Source: Nocardia terpenica (lineage in GTDB: Bacteria; Actinomycetota; Actinomycetes; Mycobacteriales; Mycobacteriaceae). From it: a DNA stretch of 64,000 bases. The stretch lies in the NCBI RefSeq assembly GCF_013186535.1, contig NZ_JABMCZ010000003.1:1116001-1180000 (forward strand), read 5' to 3'. Below the pieces are notes generated by a model, which worked only from the letters and a program-made list of their open reading frames with translations, made no database searches and was not told where the DNA came from. This document shows, in pieces, positions 33,451-42,436 of the stretch (the first letter of the stretch is position 1; every line of letters starts with the position of its first letter). The translations under genes were made by a program, and so were the position numbers.

Positions 33451-34755
33451 ATGGTGTTGGGGCGTCCCTGGACCGGGTTCGAGGCCGTCGCCTTGCAGGA
33501 GGCGATGCGGAAATCGGTGCGGGAGTTTGCTGCTCATCTGGGTGTCGAGATGACGACCGTGGCTAATTGGCGGGCCGGGCTCAGTGCGGTGACGCCTCGA
33601 CCGCTTACTCAGGAATTGCTCGATACCCTGCTGGTTCAGGTGGGGGCCGAGGTGCGTGAGCGGTTCGAGCAGATTCTGACCGAGGGGGAGGCGGCGCTCG
33701 GCTCGCGGCGGTTGCCCGCGCGGCGCGGTGGACTGCCCGCGCCGCCGCCGCAGCCCGCCGCCATCCCCGTCGGGTACGACCCCGCGCTGCTGGCCCGGCT
33801 CGACGACACTCGCGCCCTCGTCGATCGCACGCTGGCCGCCTGCACCGTCGGCACCGGCATGGTCGAGCTGATGGAGGAGCGCACCGCGGGCCGGGTGCTC
33901 GCCTACACCCGCACCCCGCCCTCCGCGGTGCTGGGCACGGTGCTGCCGGATCTGGCCGAGGTGCAGTCGATTTCGGTGGAGCGGCAGCCGGCGGCCATCC
34001 AGGCCCGGCTGTCGGAGATGACGGCCGTGCTCGGGTTGCTGATCGCCGACGCGCTGATGAAGCTCGGTCAGATCGAGCGCGCCAACTACTGGTACGGCAC
34101 CGCGCGCATGGCCGCCGACGACACCGGCAACTCCCGGCTGCGTTCGCGGGTCCGGGCGCAGCACGCCATGCTGCCGTACTACTACGGCACGCCGGAGCAG
34201 GCGGTGATCCTGGCGCGCGCGGCCCAGGCGCAGCTGCCCGATCGGGTCGACGACTCCACCGCGCTGGCCGCGGCCGCCGAGGCGCGGGCGCTGGCCCGGC
34301 TCGGCGACGCCGACGGGGCCGAGCTGGCGATGCTGCGGGCCCGGCGGCGCACCGACGAACTGCGCGAGCCCGCCACCGACGAGGCGTTCCGATTCAGCGA
34401 GAAGCGTTTGCTGCTCTACCTTTCCGGCACCCTCACCAATCTGGGCCGGACCGTGCAGGCGCGGCGGGTGCAGGATCAGGCGCTGCAGCTGTACCGGGAG
34501 AGTCCGGGCGTGGTGATCGATCCGGCGCTCATCGAGCTCGACGCGGCGATCGGCACCGCGCTCGACGGCGCGGTCGACGAGGCGTGCGAGCGGGCCACCC
34601 GGGTGCTCACCACGCTGCCGTCGGAACACCGCACCACCATCGTCGTGACCCGGGCGGCCGCGGTCGTCGACGCCATCCCCGAACCCAGCCGCGGCCGGCG
34701 CGCGGTCGACGAGTTGCGGCAGCTGGTGGCCGCCGGGGCGGGTGAGCCACGGTGA
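33451..34755 (+). CDS. XRE-type HTH regulator with TPR-like helical C-terminal domain
   Basis: A 434-residue protein. The N-terminus (LQEAMRKSVREFAAHLGVEMTTVANWRAG) is a lambda-repressor-like HTH, followed by a Pro-rich linker and about 300 residues of alpha-helical repeats (YWYGTARMAADDTGNSRLRSRV and ARALARLGDADGAELAMLRA resemble TPRs). This architecture is common in actinomycetes for regulators sensing small molecules or peptides. Its stop overlaps the start of the phosphotransferase gene by 4 bp, so the two form one unit. AAGGA lies about 7 nt before the ATG. Confidence 0.82.
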   Translation: MVLGRPWTGFEAVALQEAMRKSVREFAAHLGVEMTTVANWRAGLSAVTPRPLTQELLDTLLVQVGAEVRERFEQILTEGEAALGSRRLPARRGGLPAPPPQPAAIPVGYDPALLARLDDTRALVDRTLAACTVGTGMVELMEERTAGRVLAYTRTPPSAVLGTVLPDLAEVQSISVERQPAAIQARLSEMTAVLGLLIADALMKLGQIERANYWYGTARMAADDTGNSRLRSRVRAQHAMLPYYYGTPEQAVILARAAQAQLPDRVDDSTALAAAAEARALARLGDADGAELAMLRARRRTDELREPATDEAFRFSEKRLLLYLSGTLTNLGRTVQARRVQDQALQLYRESPGVVIDPALIELDAAIGTALDGAVDEACERATRVLTTLPSEHRTTIVVTRAAAVVDAIPEPSRGRRAVDELRQLVAAGAGEPR

Positions 34756-35681
34756 TCACGATGTCGGAGGCGGCGGCCGAGCGGAGGGCCGCCGCGGGCT
34801 TCACTCCGCGGCGGACCCGGCGCATTCTCGAACGGGCCTGCCGCGCCGCGGGATTCGACCCGGCCGGGGCGCGACTGCTGCGCCACCACACCAATGCGGT
34901 ATACCGGCTGCTGAGCGCGCCGGTGGTGGTGAAGGTGGACCGGCCGTGCCGGATGCGGCGGCCGGTCGAGGTGGTCACGCTGGTGCGCTGGCTGCACGCG
35001 CAGGACGTGCCGACGGTGCCGCTGGCCACGGCCGTGCAACCGCTGGAGCTGGACGGGTGCGCGGTCACCTTCTGGCGCTACCTCACCCAGCAGCGCCCCA
35101 TCGAGGCCGCCGACCTGGCCGAGCCCCTGGCGCTGCTGCACACGCTGCGCACCCGGCCCCCGCTGTGGTTGCCGACCGATCACCTGGCCGACAGCTTCGC
35201 CCGCATCGCGCGCGCCATCGACGCCAGCGCCATCCTGTCCCCCTTCGACCGCCGCCTCCTGCACCAGGAACGGCTGCGCCTGGCCGCCGGGGCCGCCGAT
35301 ATCGAATTCGCCCTGCGGCCCGGCCTGATTCACGGCGACGCCCACCACCGCAACACCCTGTGGGACCCCGCCTCCGGCCGCGGCGTGCTGTGCGACTGGG
35401 AGAGCGTCTCCCTCGGCCACCCCGAATGGGATCTGGTCACCCTCGAGGTGCACTGCCGCCGCTTCGTCCATCCCCCGGTCGAATACGACAAGTTCTGCCG
35501 CGACTACGGAATCGACATTCGCGACTGGTCCGGCTACCCCTGGCTCCGCGATCTGCGCGAGCTCCGCATGATCACCACCAACGCCTTCAAATCCGCCCCC
35601 GGAACCGCCGAGGCCCGAGAGGTGGTGCGCCGCATCGCGGGACTGCGTACGGGCATCGCCGCGACCTGGCACATCCTCTAG
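34752..35681 (+). CDS. Aminoglycoside phosphotransferase (APH) family kinase
   Basis: A 309-residue kinase-fold protein. LIHGDAHHRNTLWDP gives the catalytic Asp and Asn of the Brenner-type HGDxxxxN loop and VLCDWESVSLGHPEWDL the metal-binding Asp. VVVKVDRP near residue 58 is the likely ATP-lysine strand. It is translationally coupled to the HTH/TPR regulator. Such pairs are frequent in actinomycetes and there is no evidence that the substrate is an antibiotic; a small-molecule or choline-like acceptor is equally possible. Confidence 0.82.
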   Translation: MITMSEAAAERRAAAGFTPRRTRRILERACRAAGFDPAGARLLRHHTNAVYRLLSAPVVVKVDRPCRMRRPVEVVTLVRWLHAQDVPTVPLATAVQPLELDGCAVTFWRYLTQQRPIEAADLAEPLALLHTLRTRPPLWLPTDHLADSFARIARAIDASAILSPFDRRLLHQERLRLAAGAADIEFALRPGLIHGDAHHRNTLWDPASGRGVLCDWESVSLGHPEWDLVTLEVHCRRFVHPPVEYDKFCRDYGIDIRDWSGYPWLRDLRELRMITTNAFKSAPGTAEAREVVRRIAGLRTGIAATWHIL

Positions 35682-35688
35682 CCGCGCC

Positions 35689-36825
35689 TCAGAGGTGCCG
35701 GGTCGTATCGATGCCCAGCGACATTCCCGCCAACCCGCGCCGCCGGACGGCGAGCTTCTCGGAGATGTCGCGCAGGGCCGCCGCCGCCGGGTCGTCCGGG
35801 GCGGACAGCACGATCGGGGTGCCCGCGTCGCCCGATTCGCGCAGGCCCTGGGTGATCGGGATCTGGCCCAGGAGGGGGACATTCGCGCCCACCGCGCGGG
35901 TGAGGCGATCGGCGACGGCCTGGCCGCCGCCGGAGCCGTAGAGGTCCATGCGGGTGCCGTCGGGGAGGTCGAGCCAGGACATGTTCTCCACCACGCCCGC
36001 GATGCGCTGCCGGGTCTGTAGCGCGATGGCCCCCGCGCGCTCGGCGACCTCGGCGGCCGCGGGCTGCGGGGTGGTGACGACCAGGATCTCGGCGTTGGGG
36101 ACGAGCTGGGCGATGGAGATCGCGACATCGCCGGTGCCCGGCGGCAGGTCCAGCAGCAGGATGTCCAGATCGCCCCAGAACACGTCGGCCAGGAACTGCT
36201 GCAGCGCGCGGTGCAGCATCGGCCCGCGCCACACCACGGGCGTATTGCCCTGGGTGAACATGGCGATCGAGATGACCTTCACCTCGTGCGCGACCGGCGG
36301 CATGATCATCCGCTCGACCTGGGTGGGCCGCTGATCGGTGCCCAGCATGCGCGGCACCGAATGCCCGTAGATATCGGCGTCGAGCACGCCGACCGACAGG
36401 CCGCGCGCGGCCATCGCCGCCGCGAGATTCACGGTGACACTGGACTTTCCGACGCCGCCCTTGCCCGACGCCACCGCGTACACGCGGGTCAGCGAGCCGG
36501 GCTGGGCGAACGGGATGACCGGCTCGGCCGAATCGCCGCGCAGCTTCTTGCGCAGTTCGGTGCGCTGCTCGTCGCTAATCACGTCGAGCTCGACGGTGAC
36601 CGCGCCCGCGCCCGGCACATCGGCGACCGCCTTGCGGACCAGGTCGATGAGCGTGCTGCGCAGCGGGCAGGCGGCGGTGGTCAGGTAGACCTCGACGTGC
36701 ACGCTGCTGTCGTCGGCGATCGCGACGCTCTTGACCATGCCCAATTCGGTGATCGGTTTACGGATCTCCGGATCGTTCACCTTCGCGAGCGCGCCCCGCA
36801 CATCCGATTCCGCAACCACTGGCAT
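35689..36825 (-). CDS. mrp: Mrp/ApbC/NBP35-family iron-sulfur cluster carrier ATPase
   Basis: A 378-residue P-loop ATPase. An N-terminal DUF59/MIP18 domain (residues 1-95) with ITELGMVKSV and TTAACPLRSTL precedes the deviant Walker A ASGKGGVGKSS; LLLDLPPGTGDV is switch II. The family delivers Fe-S clusters to apo-proteins. The typical C-terminal CxxC is not obvious: the segment around VVENMSW lacks the cysteines seen in many Mrp proteins, so cluster binding may differ. It is last in the order transglycosylase 2 - transglycosylase 1 - mrp on the minus strand. Confidence 0.93.
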   Translation of the reverse strand: MPVVAESDVRGALAKVNDPEIRKPITELGMVKSVAIADDSSVHVEVYLTTAACPLRSTLIDLVRKAVADVPGAGAVTVELDVISDEQRTELRKKLRGDSAEPVIPFAQPGSLTRVYAVASGKGGVGKSSVTVNLAAAMAARGLSVGVLDADIYGHSVPRMLGTDQRPTQVERMIMPPVAHEVKVISIAMFTQGNTPVVWRGPMLHRALQQFLADVFWGDLDILLLDLPPGTGDVAISIAQLVPNAEILVVTTPQPAAAEVAERAGAIALQTRQRIAGVVENMSWLDLPDGTRMDLYGSGGGQAVADRLTRAVGANVPLLGQIPITQGLRESGDAGTPIVLSAPDDPAAAALRDISEKLAVRRRGLAGMSLGIDTTRHL

Positions 36826-36855
36826 GGGGCCGAGTCTAGCGACCGGGCCCCGGCG

Positions 36856-37704
36856 TCAGATCCGCGGCAGCTGGCTCGAGTGCGGCGCCACGCCGGTGCG
36901 GTAGGCCACCTCCCACGCCATCACGTTGGCGACGTAGGCCATCGAGTTGTTGTAGCGCATGATGGCCCGGGATTGCTGGGACAGATCGTTCATGTCCAGG
37001 CCGCCGTCGCACAGGTATTTTCCCGCGGTGAGGGCCGCGTCGAAGATGTTCTGCGGGTCGGAGATGCCGTCGCCCTTGCCGTCGCCCGCGTACTTGCGAT
37101 ACGTCTCGGGGAGGAACTGCATGGGGCCGACCGCGCGGGCGTAGGTCTGCATGCCGCCGTCCAGCTCGCCGCCGTCGGTCTCGCGGACCACGTTGTTGCC
37201 GTAGAGGCTGCCGTCGAGCACCGGCCCGTAGATGGGGTCGATCGGGTTGCCCTTGGCGTCCAGCTTGCCGTAGGCGTGGTGCGATTCGACCTGGCCGATG
37301 CCCGCGAGTACCGACCACGGCATGTGGCAGGTCGGCATCTCCTGCGCCAGCACGCGTTCGGCGTTCTGGTAGGCCTCGTACGCGACGCCCGGCATGCCCA
37401 GCGGCCCGGGCGCGACGTCGGCGATCTCCCGGCCCGCGGGCTGCGCAACGCTTTTCACGATCGGGGGCCCGGGATGCTTTGCCGCGCGCAGCATTTCCTC
37501 CGGGGCGGGCGCGGCGACCGCCTGGGCGGGCGCGGCGTGCTGCTCGCTGGCGAGATCCGGCGAGATCGCGGCGTGTTCGGCCGTGTCGACCTCCGAGGCC
37601 GAGGCGGCGGTGACGGCCACGAGCCCCGCGGGGACGAGACCGGTCAAGGCGATAACTGATCCGCGCCGAACCGTAGTGGCCGGCTGTTTGCGGTGACGTC
37701 CCAC
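36856..37704 (-). CDS. Secreted lytic transglycosylase, short paralog (Rv1230c-like)
   Basis: A 282-residue exported SLT/MltB-like muramidase. After a basic N-terminus (GRHRKQPATTVRRG) comes a hydrophobic signal (VIALTGLVPAGLVAVTAASA). The catalytic domain has LAGIGQVESHH (general-acid Glu), YARAVGPMQFLPETYRKYAGD and MRYNNSMAYVANVM. It should cleave peptidoglycan outside the membrane. The GTG at 37704 follows GGAGGG. The longer paralog lies just upstream on the same strand; both probably remodel the wall. Confidence 0.9.
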   Translation of the reverse strand: MGRHRKQPATTVRRGSVIALTGLVPAGLVAVTAASASEVDTAEHAAISPDLASEQHAAPAQAVAAPAPEEMLRAAKHPGPPIVKSVAQPAGREIADVAPGPLGMPGVAYEAYQNAERVLAQEMPTCHMPWSVLAGIGQVESHHAYGKLDAKGNPIDPIYGPVLDGSLYGNNVVRETDGGELDGGMQTYARAVGPMQFLPETYRKYAGDGKGDGISDPQNIFDAALTAGKYLCDGGLDMNDLSQQSRAIMRYNNSMAYVANVMAWEVAYRTGVAPHSSQLPRI

Positions 37705-37814
37705 GGTGTGGTGACCCTCCCATGCTCGCTGTGAGCCTTCGCGACACAACGGTTGAAGGTTACCGCATTCGAGATCTTTTCGTTACTACTTCGTGACCGA
37801 ATTTCTCGTTTGCC

Positions 37815-39383
37815 CTACCGCGGCGGCGCGGGCAGCGGAATCACGATGCCGAAGGGCAGCGTGATGGCCGGTGCGGGCGGGGCGGCGGGCGCCGCCGGAG
37901 GGTTGGGATCGGCCGCGCCCATCGGGCCGGGCTCGGGGGTCTTGGCCGGGCTCTGCGGCTGTTGCTGATCGGGTGCCGGGGCTCCCGCGGGCGGGGCGGC
38001 GAGCGGGGGTTGCTGCGGTGCGTCCGGCTGACCCGGTTGGCCGGGCTGTCCGGGTTGACCCGCCTGGCCGGGTTGGCCGGGCTGACCCGGCTGGCCGGGC
38101 TGTCCCGCCTGCGCCTGCGGCTGCCCGCAGACGCCCGGTTTCGGCGGCTGCGCGTTCGGATCCGGCTGTTGCGCATTCGGATCCGCGGGCTTCGCGGCCG
38201 CCTCGGGGCCCTGGGCGTTCGCCGGATCGCCCGGCTTCGCGGCCGCGGCATCCGGGTTGTTCGGCGACCACCGCTGCGCCTCCACCGGCCGCCCCGGCTC
38301 GGCCGGGTTGGGCATCGGGGCCGGAACCGCCGCCGGGTCACAGGGTTTCGGAGGCGGGGGCGGCGGGCAGAAGATGCCGCACGGGATGGGCGGCAGGCCC
38401 GGGATGTTGATCATGACCTGCGTCGGCGCGGGCGGCTGGGTCGTGGTGGTCGTCGGCGCGGGCGGCTGCGAGGTGGAGGTCGGCACCGACGAATTGGCCG
38501 CCAGCATGTCCGATCCGGCGCCCATGCCCGCGCCCATCGGCTGCGAGCCGGGCGGGATCAGGTCGGGGGAGATCTGCACCGGGGTCGGCACGCCGCCGGT
38601 CTTGTAGGCGTTGGACCAGCTCAGCACCTGGGCCGCGTAGGCGAGGGAGTTGTTGTAGCGCAGCACGGCCCGCAGTTCCTGCTGCGGATCGCGCAGATCC
38701 AGCCCGCCCGAGCACAGGTACTTGCCCGCGGCCAGTGCCGCGTCGAAGACGTTGTTCGGGTCCGGATGCCCGTCGCCCTTGCCGTCGGAGGCGTAGTGCG
38801 CCCAGGTGCCCGGCAGGAACTGCATGGGCCCGATGGCCCGCACGTAGCTGCCGTCCACGGTCTTGATCACCTCGTTGCCGGGCAGGGTGCCGTCCAGCGA
38901 CGGGCCGTAGATGACGCCGACGGTGGTGCCGTTGGCGTCGGTGCGGCCGTTGTTGGCGTGATTGGACTCGACCTTGCCGATGCCCGCCAGCAGATGCCAG
39001 GTCAGCCCGCAGCCGGGCTCGGAGGACTGCAGGGCCAGTTCGGCATTGCGGTACGCGGCCAGCACGATCTCGGGAATGCCCAGCGCCCCGCCGCCGGGCA
39101 GCGAGATGTCGTGCAGCGGAACCGTGCCGCCGAAGAGCGGGACGCCGTCGGCCGGAGTGGCCATCGCGCGAAGTTTGCGGGGCGGCTCGGGAGCGGCCGG
39201 AACGAGGCCCGCGCTCTGATCGATGTCCGAATCTCGCTGGTCCGACGGGGCGGTCGCGGCCGCCAGCTGGGTGTCGTGGGTCGTGGGTGCGCTGGGGCGC
39301 GCGGTCACGTGCGCCGCCGATCCCGAGGCCATCAAACCCGCCACCACCAGCGCCGATACGGTTACCGGTCCAGATATTCGCAT
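37815..39383 (-). CDS. Secreted lytic transglycosylase with collagen-like Gly-Gln-Pro tail
   Basis: A 522-residue exported transglycosylase. A signal peptide (PVTVSALVVAGLMASGSAAH) is followed by the catalytic domain (LLAGIGKVESNHAN with Glu, YVRAIGPMQFLPGTWAHYASD, LRYNNSLAYAAQVL). The last 200 residues are low-complexity Pro/Ala/Gln, including about nine GQP triplets in a row (38020-38110 region), a collagen-like Gly-X-Y run, and an ending of Pro/Ala blocks. Such tails span or bind the wall. ATG at 39383; an upstream extension to 39443 is less likely. Cysteine pairs CGIFCPP are conserved at the tail start. Confidence 0.9.
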   Translation of the reverse strand: MRISGPVTVSALVVAGLMASGSAAHVTARPSAPTTHDTQLAAATAPSDQRDSDIDQSAGLVPAAPEPPRKLRAMATPADGVPLFGGTVPLHDISLPGGGALGIPEIVLAAYRNAELALQSSEPGCGLTWHLLAGIGKVESNHANNGRTDANGTTVGVIYGPSLDGTLPGNEVIKTVDGSYVRAIGPMQFLPGTWAHYASDGKGDGHPDPNNVFDAALAAGKYLCSGGLDLRDPQQELRAVLRYNNSLAYAAQVLSWSNAYKTGGVPTPVQISPDLIPPGSQPMGAGMGAGSDMLAANSSVPTSTSQPPAPTTTTTQPPAPTQVMINIPGLPPIPCGIFCPPPPPPKPCDPAAVPAPMPNPAEPGRPVEAQRWSPNNPDAAAAKPGDPANAQGPEAAAKPADPNAQQPDPNAQPPKPGVCGQPQAQAGQPGQPGQPGQPGQAGQPGQPGQPGQPDAPQQPPLAAPPAGAPAPDQQQPQSPAKTPEPGPMGAADPNPPAAPAAPPAPAITLPFGIVIPLPAPPR

Positions 39384-39492
39384 CGGCGCACATCCCCTCG
39401 TAGTCGTGTGGGCGGTCGGACGTTGCCGGCCGATCGCGAACAACGTGATCCAGGTTACCCAGCAGTCAGCTTGTTGTAATCAATATTTGCGG

Positions 39493-40083
39493 TCAGTTGC
39501 TATCTATTTGTGGCGGAATGGGAACTCTGGCCCTCTTTCGGTCGCTGCCCTTCTTGATTTTGGGCGTCGGCACAGATTCTTCGCCCTCCGGCGGTGCATT
39601 GTGCTCCAGGCGCACCAGCGCGTCTTTGATGTCCTCGAGTTCGCGCCGGAGATAGTCGCGCGTGGCGACCTCGCCGACCGCCAGCCGCAGCGCCGCCAGC
39701 TCCCGGGCCAGGAACTCGGTGTCGGCCTTGGTCTGCGCGGCGCGCGAGCGGTCCTCCTCCAGCGACACCCGGTCGCGATTGTCCTGCCGGTTCTGCGCCA
39801 GCAGGATCAGCGGCGCGGCGTAGGCGGCCTGGGTGGAGAAGGCCAGATTGAGCAGGATGAACGGGTACGGGTCCCAGCGCAGGCCGATGACGAAGACATT
39901 GAGCAGGATCCACAGCACCACGATGACGGTCTGGATGACCAGGTAGCGCCCGGTGCCCAGGAAGCGCGCGATCCGCTCGCTGGTGCGCGCCATCGCCTCG
40001 GCGTCGAAATCGAATCGGAACCGGGTCTCGACCGGGGTTTCCAGTCGTAGTCGTGCGGGAGGCTTGTCGGCGCGCTCGGTCAA
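39493..40083 (-). CDS. DUF1003 membrane protein (Rv1231c-like)
   Basis: A 196-residue protein. The core FLGTGRYLVIQTVIVVLWIL ... FVIGLRWDPYPFILLNLAFS ... AAPLILLAQNRQDNRDR is the DUF1003 domain with two membrane helices, followed by a charged coiled coil (EEDRSRAAQTKADTEFLARE). The TTG start at 40083 has AAGGAG 8 nt upstream and overlaps the stop of the MgtE-like gene (TTGA). DUF1003 function is unknown; coupling to a magnesium-transporter-like protein suggests a divalent-cation role. Confidence 0.9.
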   Translation of the reverse strand: MTERADKPPARLRLETPVETRFRFDFDAEAMARTSERIARFLGTGRYLVIQTVIVVLWILLNVFVIGLRWDPYPFILLNLAFSTQAAYAAPLILLAQNRQDNRDRVSLEEDRSRAAQTKADTEFLARELAALRLAVGEVATRDYLRRELEDIKDALVRLEHNAPPEGEESVPTPKIKKGSDRKRARVPIPPQIDSN

Positions 40084-41408
40084 GGCCGATCTCCTTCGGC
40101 GGTGGTCGATCGCCCACCGGCATGCGCGGTGGACTGCAGGACATGGGCTTCCTCGTCCTGCTCGCGCCAGTCCTCCGGCAGCAGGTGGTCGAGGACGTCG
40201 TCGACGCTGACCGCGCCGAGCAGATGGTTCTGTTCGTCGACCACCGGGCCGCACACCAGGTTGTAGGTGGCGAAATAGCGGGCGACCGCGGCCAGCGGGG
40301 CGTCCACGCGCAGCCGCGGCAGATCGTTGTCGACCAGGCCGCCCACCAGGGTGGCGGGCGGTTCGCGCAGCAACTGCTGGGTGTGGGCGCAGCCCAGGTA
40401 GCGGCCGGTCGGGGTGGCGGTGGGCGGGCGGACCACGAACACCATCGACGACAGCGCCGGGGTGAGGTCGGGATCGCGCACCCGGGCCAGCGCCTCGGCG
40501 ACCGTGGCCGCGGGGGTGAGGATGATCGGTTCGGGCGTCATCATGCCGCCCGCGGTGTAGGGGGAGTACTCGAGCAGGCGGCGCACCGGCTCGGACTCCT
40601 CCGGATCCATCAGCGCCAGCAGCGCTTCCGCGTCGCCGGTGGGCAGCTCGCCGAGCAGGTCGGCGGCGTCGTCGGGGTCCATCGCCTCCAGCACGTCGGC
40701 GGCGCGGTCCACGCCGAGGCGCTGCACCACCATGATCTGATCGTGCTCGGGCAGCTCCTGCACCACGTCGGCGAGGCGTTCGTCGTCGAGGGCCTGTGCC
40801 AGTTCGATGCGGCGCTTCTCCGGCAGCTCCCGCAGCAGGTGCGCGACGTCGGCCGGGCGCAGACCCTCGAATTGCCGCAGCAGCGTGGACACGTCCTGGC
40901 CCGGCAGGTCGAGTTCCTGCTGGGTCAGCCCGCGCACGTGCGACCACGCCACCACGTGCACGGTGCGGCGGCGGCCCAGCCGGCGATGCCCGCGCACCGC
41001 CACCCGCGACACCACCCAGTCGCGGGTGCGGGTCTGCTCCATGCCCAGATCGACCACGAACACGTCCACCCCGGACAGGTCCGGCAGCTCCGGATCCTCC
41101 ACCCGGACCTTGGAGTCGAGAATCTGTGCCAGCCCGAGCATCTCGCCGGGGCGCTGCTCGAAGCGGCGCAGGCTGACGGTGCCGGTATTGAGGCTCACCG
41201 AGCCCGGCTGGATCGTGGTCACCCGCAGCATGGGCACGAAAATGCGCTTGCGCGTGGGCAGTTCGACGATGAGTCCGAGCGCGCGCGGCTGCTGACGGTC
41301 GTAGCGGATGGAGATCACCACGTCCCGGATGCGGCCGATAGACTCGCCGTCCGGACCCAGAACCACCAGGCCGGCCAGCCTGGCGGCGAACACCCTCGTC
41401 GCAGCCAT
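40080..41408 (-). CDS. MgtE-like intracellular domain protein with PRC barrel and CBS pair (Rv1232c-like)
   Basis: A 442-residue soluble protein. Residues 1-100 form a PRC-barrel-like domain (VLGPDGESIGRIRDVVI), the middle (VSTLLRQFEGLRPADVAHLLRELP, AADVLEAMDPDDAADLLGELP) is the MgtE N superhelical domain, and two CBS motifs follow (GGMMTPEPIILTPAATVAEAL, YNLVCGPVVDEQNHLLGAVSVDDVLDHLLP in parts). The membrane channel half of MgtE is absent, so it is a sensor or regulator rather than a transporter. It is coupled to the DUF1003 gene. Confidence 0.9.
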   Translation of the reverse strand: MAATRVFAARLAGLVVLGPDGESIGRIRDVVISIRYDRQQPRALGLIVELPTRKRIFVPMLRVTTIQPGSVSLNTGTVSLRRFEQRPGEMLGLAQILDSKVRVEDPELPDLSGVDVFVVDLGMEQTRTRDWVVSRVAVRGHRRLGRRRTVHVVAWSHVRGLTQQELDLPGQDVSTLLRQFEGLRPADVAHLLRELPEKRRIELAQALDDERLADVVQELPEHDQIMVVQRLGVDRAADVLEAMDPDDAADLLGELPTGDAEALLALMDPEESEPVRRLLEYSPYTAGGMMTPEPIILTPAATVAEALARVRDPDLTPALSSMVFVVRPPTATPTGRYLGCAHTQQLLREPPATLVGGLVDNDLPRLRVDAPLAAVARYFATYNLVCGPVVDEQNHLLGAVSVDDVLDHLLPEDWREQDEEAHVLQSTAHAGGRSTTAEGDRP

Positions 41409-41459
41409 CCTGCAAGGCTAGGTGGTACAGCGCCCATTTCACGACTTCAGGAGCCGCCC

Positions 41460-42428
41460 ATGCCCTCGTGCCGCCCGTCGACGCGCCGATCGGTGCTGGC
41501 CGTCCCCGGCAGTAATCCGCGGATGCTGGACAAGGCCAAGTCCCTGCCCGCCGACGAGGTGTTCCTCGATCTCGAGGACGCCGTCGCCCCCGCCGCCAAG
41601 GCCGCGGCGCGCGCGAATATCGTGGCGGCGCTGAACGGATCGGGCTGGCGCGAGCAGCTCCGGGTGGTGCGGGTCAACGACTGGACCACCGAGTGGACCT
41701 ACGCCGACGTGATCACCGTTGTCGAGGGGGCCGGATCGGAACTCGACGCGATCCTGCTGCCGAAGGTGCTCGACGCCGGGCAGGTGCGCGCGCTGGATCT
41801 GCTGCTGACCCAGCTGGAGAAGGCACACGGTTTCGAGGTCGGCCGGATCGGCATCGAGCCACAGATCGAGAACGCCCTGGGGCTGCGCAATATCGACGAG
41901 ATCGCCACCGCCAGCCCGCGGGTGCAGACCCTGGTCTTCGGGCCCGCCGACTTCATGGCCAGCATCAACATGCGCACCCTGGTGGTGGGCGAGCAGCCGG
42001 AGGGCTACGACGTCGGCGACGCCTACCACCACATCCTGATGACCATCCTGCTCACCGCCCGCGCCCACGGCCTGCAGGCGATCGACGGCCCCTACCTGCA
42101 GATTCGCGATCTCGACGGCTTCCGCCGGGCCGCCGCCCGCACGGCCGCACTGGGTTTCGACGGCAAGTGGGTGCTGCACCCGACCCAGATCGAGGCCGCC
42201 AACGAGATCTTCAGCCCGCGCCAGGCCGACTACGACCGCGCCGAGGAGATCCTCGACGCCTACGCCTTCCACACCTCGGCCGCGGGCGGCGCGCGCGGCG
42301 CGGTCATGCTGGGGGAGGAGATGATCGATGAGGCCAGCGCGAAGATGGCTCAGGTGATCGCGGCGAAGGGCCGGGCCGCCGGAATGATCCGGGCGACGGC
42401 GGGCATCAGGCCCGCTGACCTAGCATGA
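41460..42428 (+). CDS. HpcH/HpaI-family aldolase, citrate lyase beta (CitE)-like
   Basis: A 322-residue TIM-barrel lyase. VLAVPGSNPRMLDKA, EVFLDLEDAVAP (metal-binding acids), IGIEPQIENALGL, VFGPADFMASI and GKWVLHPTQIEAAN are CitE/malyl-CoA-lyase landmarks. No CitD/CitF partners are present, so it is not part of a citrate lyase complex; stand-alone members cleave or make malyl-, citramalyl- or methylmalyl-CoA. ATG at 41460 follows CAGGAG. Divergent from the MgtE-like gene; its stop overlaps a possible ATG of the next gene. Confidence 0.88.
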   Translation: MPSCRPSTRRSVLAVPGSNPRMLDKAKSLPADEVFLDLEDAVAPAAKAAARANIVAALNGSGWREQLRVVRVNDWTTEWTYADVITVVEGAGSELDAILLPKVLDAGQVRALDLLLTQLEKAHGFEVGRIGIEPQIENALGLRNIDEIATASPRVQTLVFGPADFMASINMRTLVVGEQPEGYDVGDAYHHILMTILLTARAHGLQAIDGPYLQIRDLDGFRRAAARTAALGFDGKWVLHPTQIEAANEIFSPRQADYDRAEEILDAYAFHTSAAGGARGAVMLGEEMIDEASAKMAQVIAAKGRAAGMIRATAGIRPADLA

Positions 42429-42436
42429 TGGACACT

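Noticed and set aside
34752..35681. Calling the APH-family gene an aminoglycoside resistance gene
   Set aside because: Only the kinase fold motifs are present; no similarity to a specific resistance APH was recognised and the coupled regulator suggests another role.
37759..37786. Two GTTAC/GTAAC motifs 23 bp apart upstream of a transglycosylase gene, considered as an MtrA site
   Set aside because: The spacing does not fit the direct-repeat MtrA pattern I know, and 5-bp motifs are expected by chance.
39384..39492. A cyclic-di-AMP (ydaO) riboswitch before the secreted transglycosylase
   Set aside because: Such riboswitches are common before wall hydrolases in actinobacteria, but I could not fit the conserved core to this 110-bp interval.
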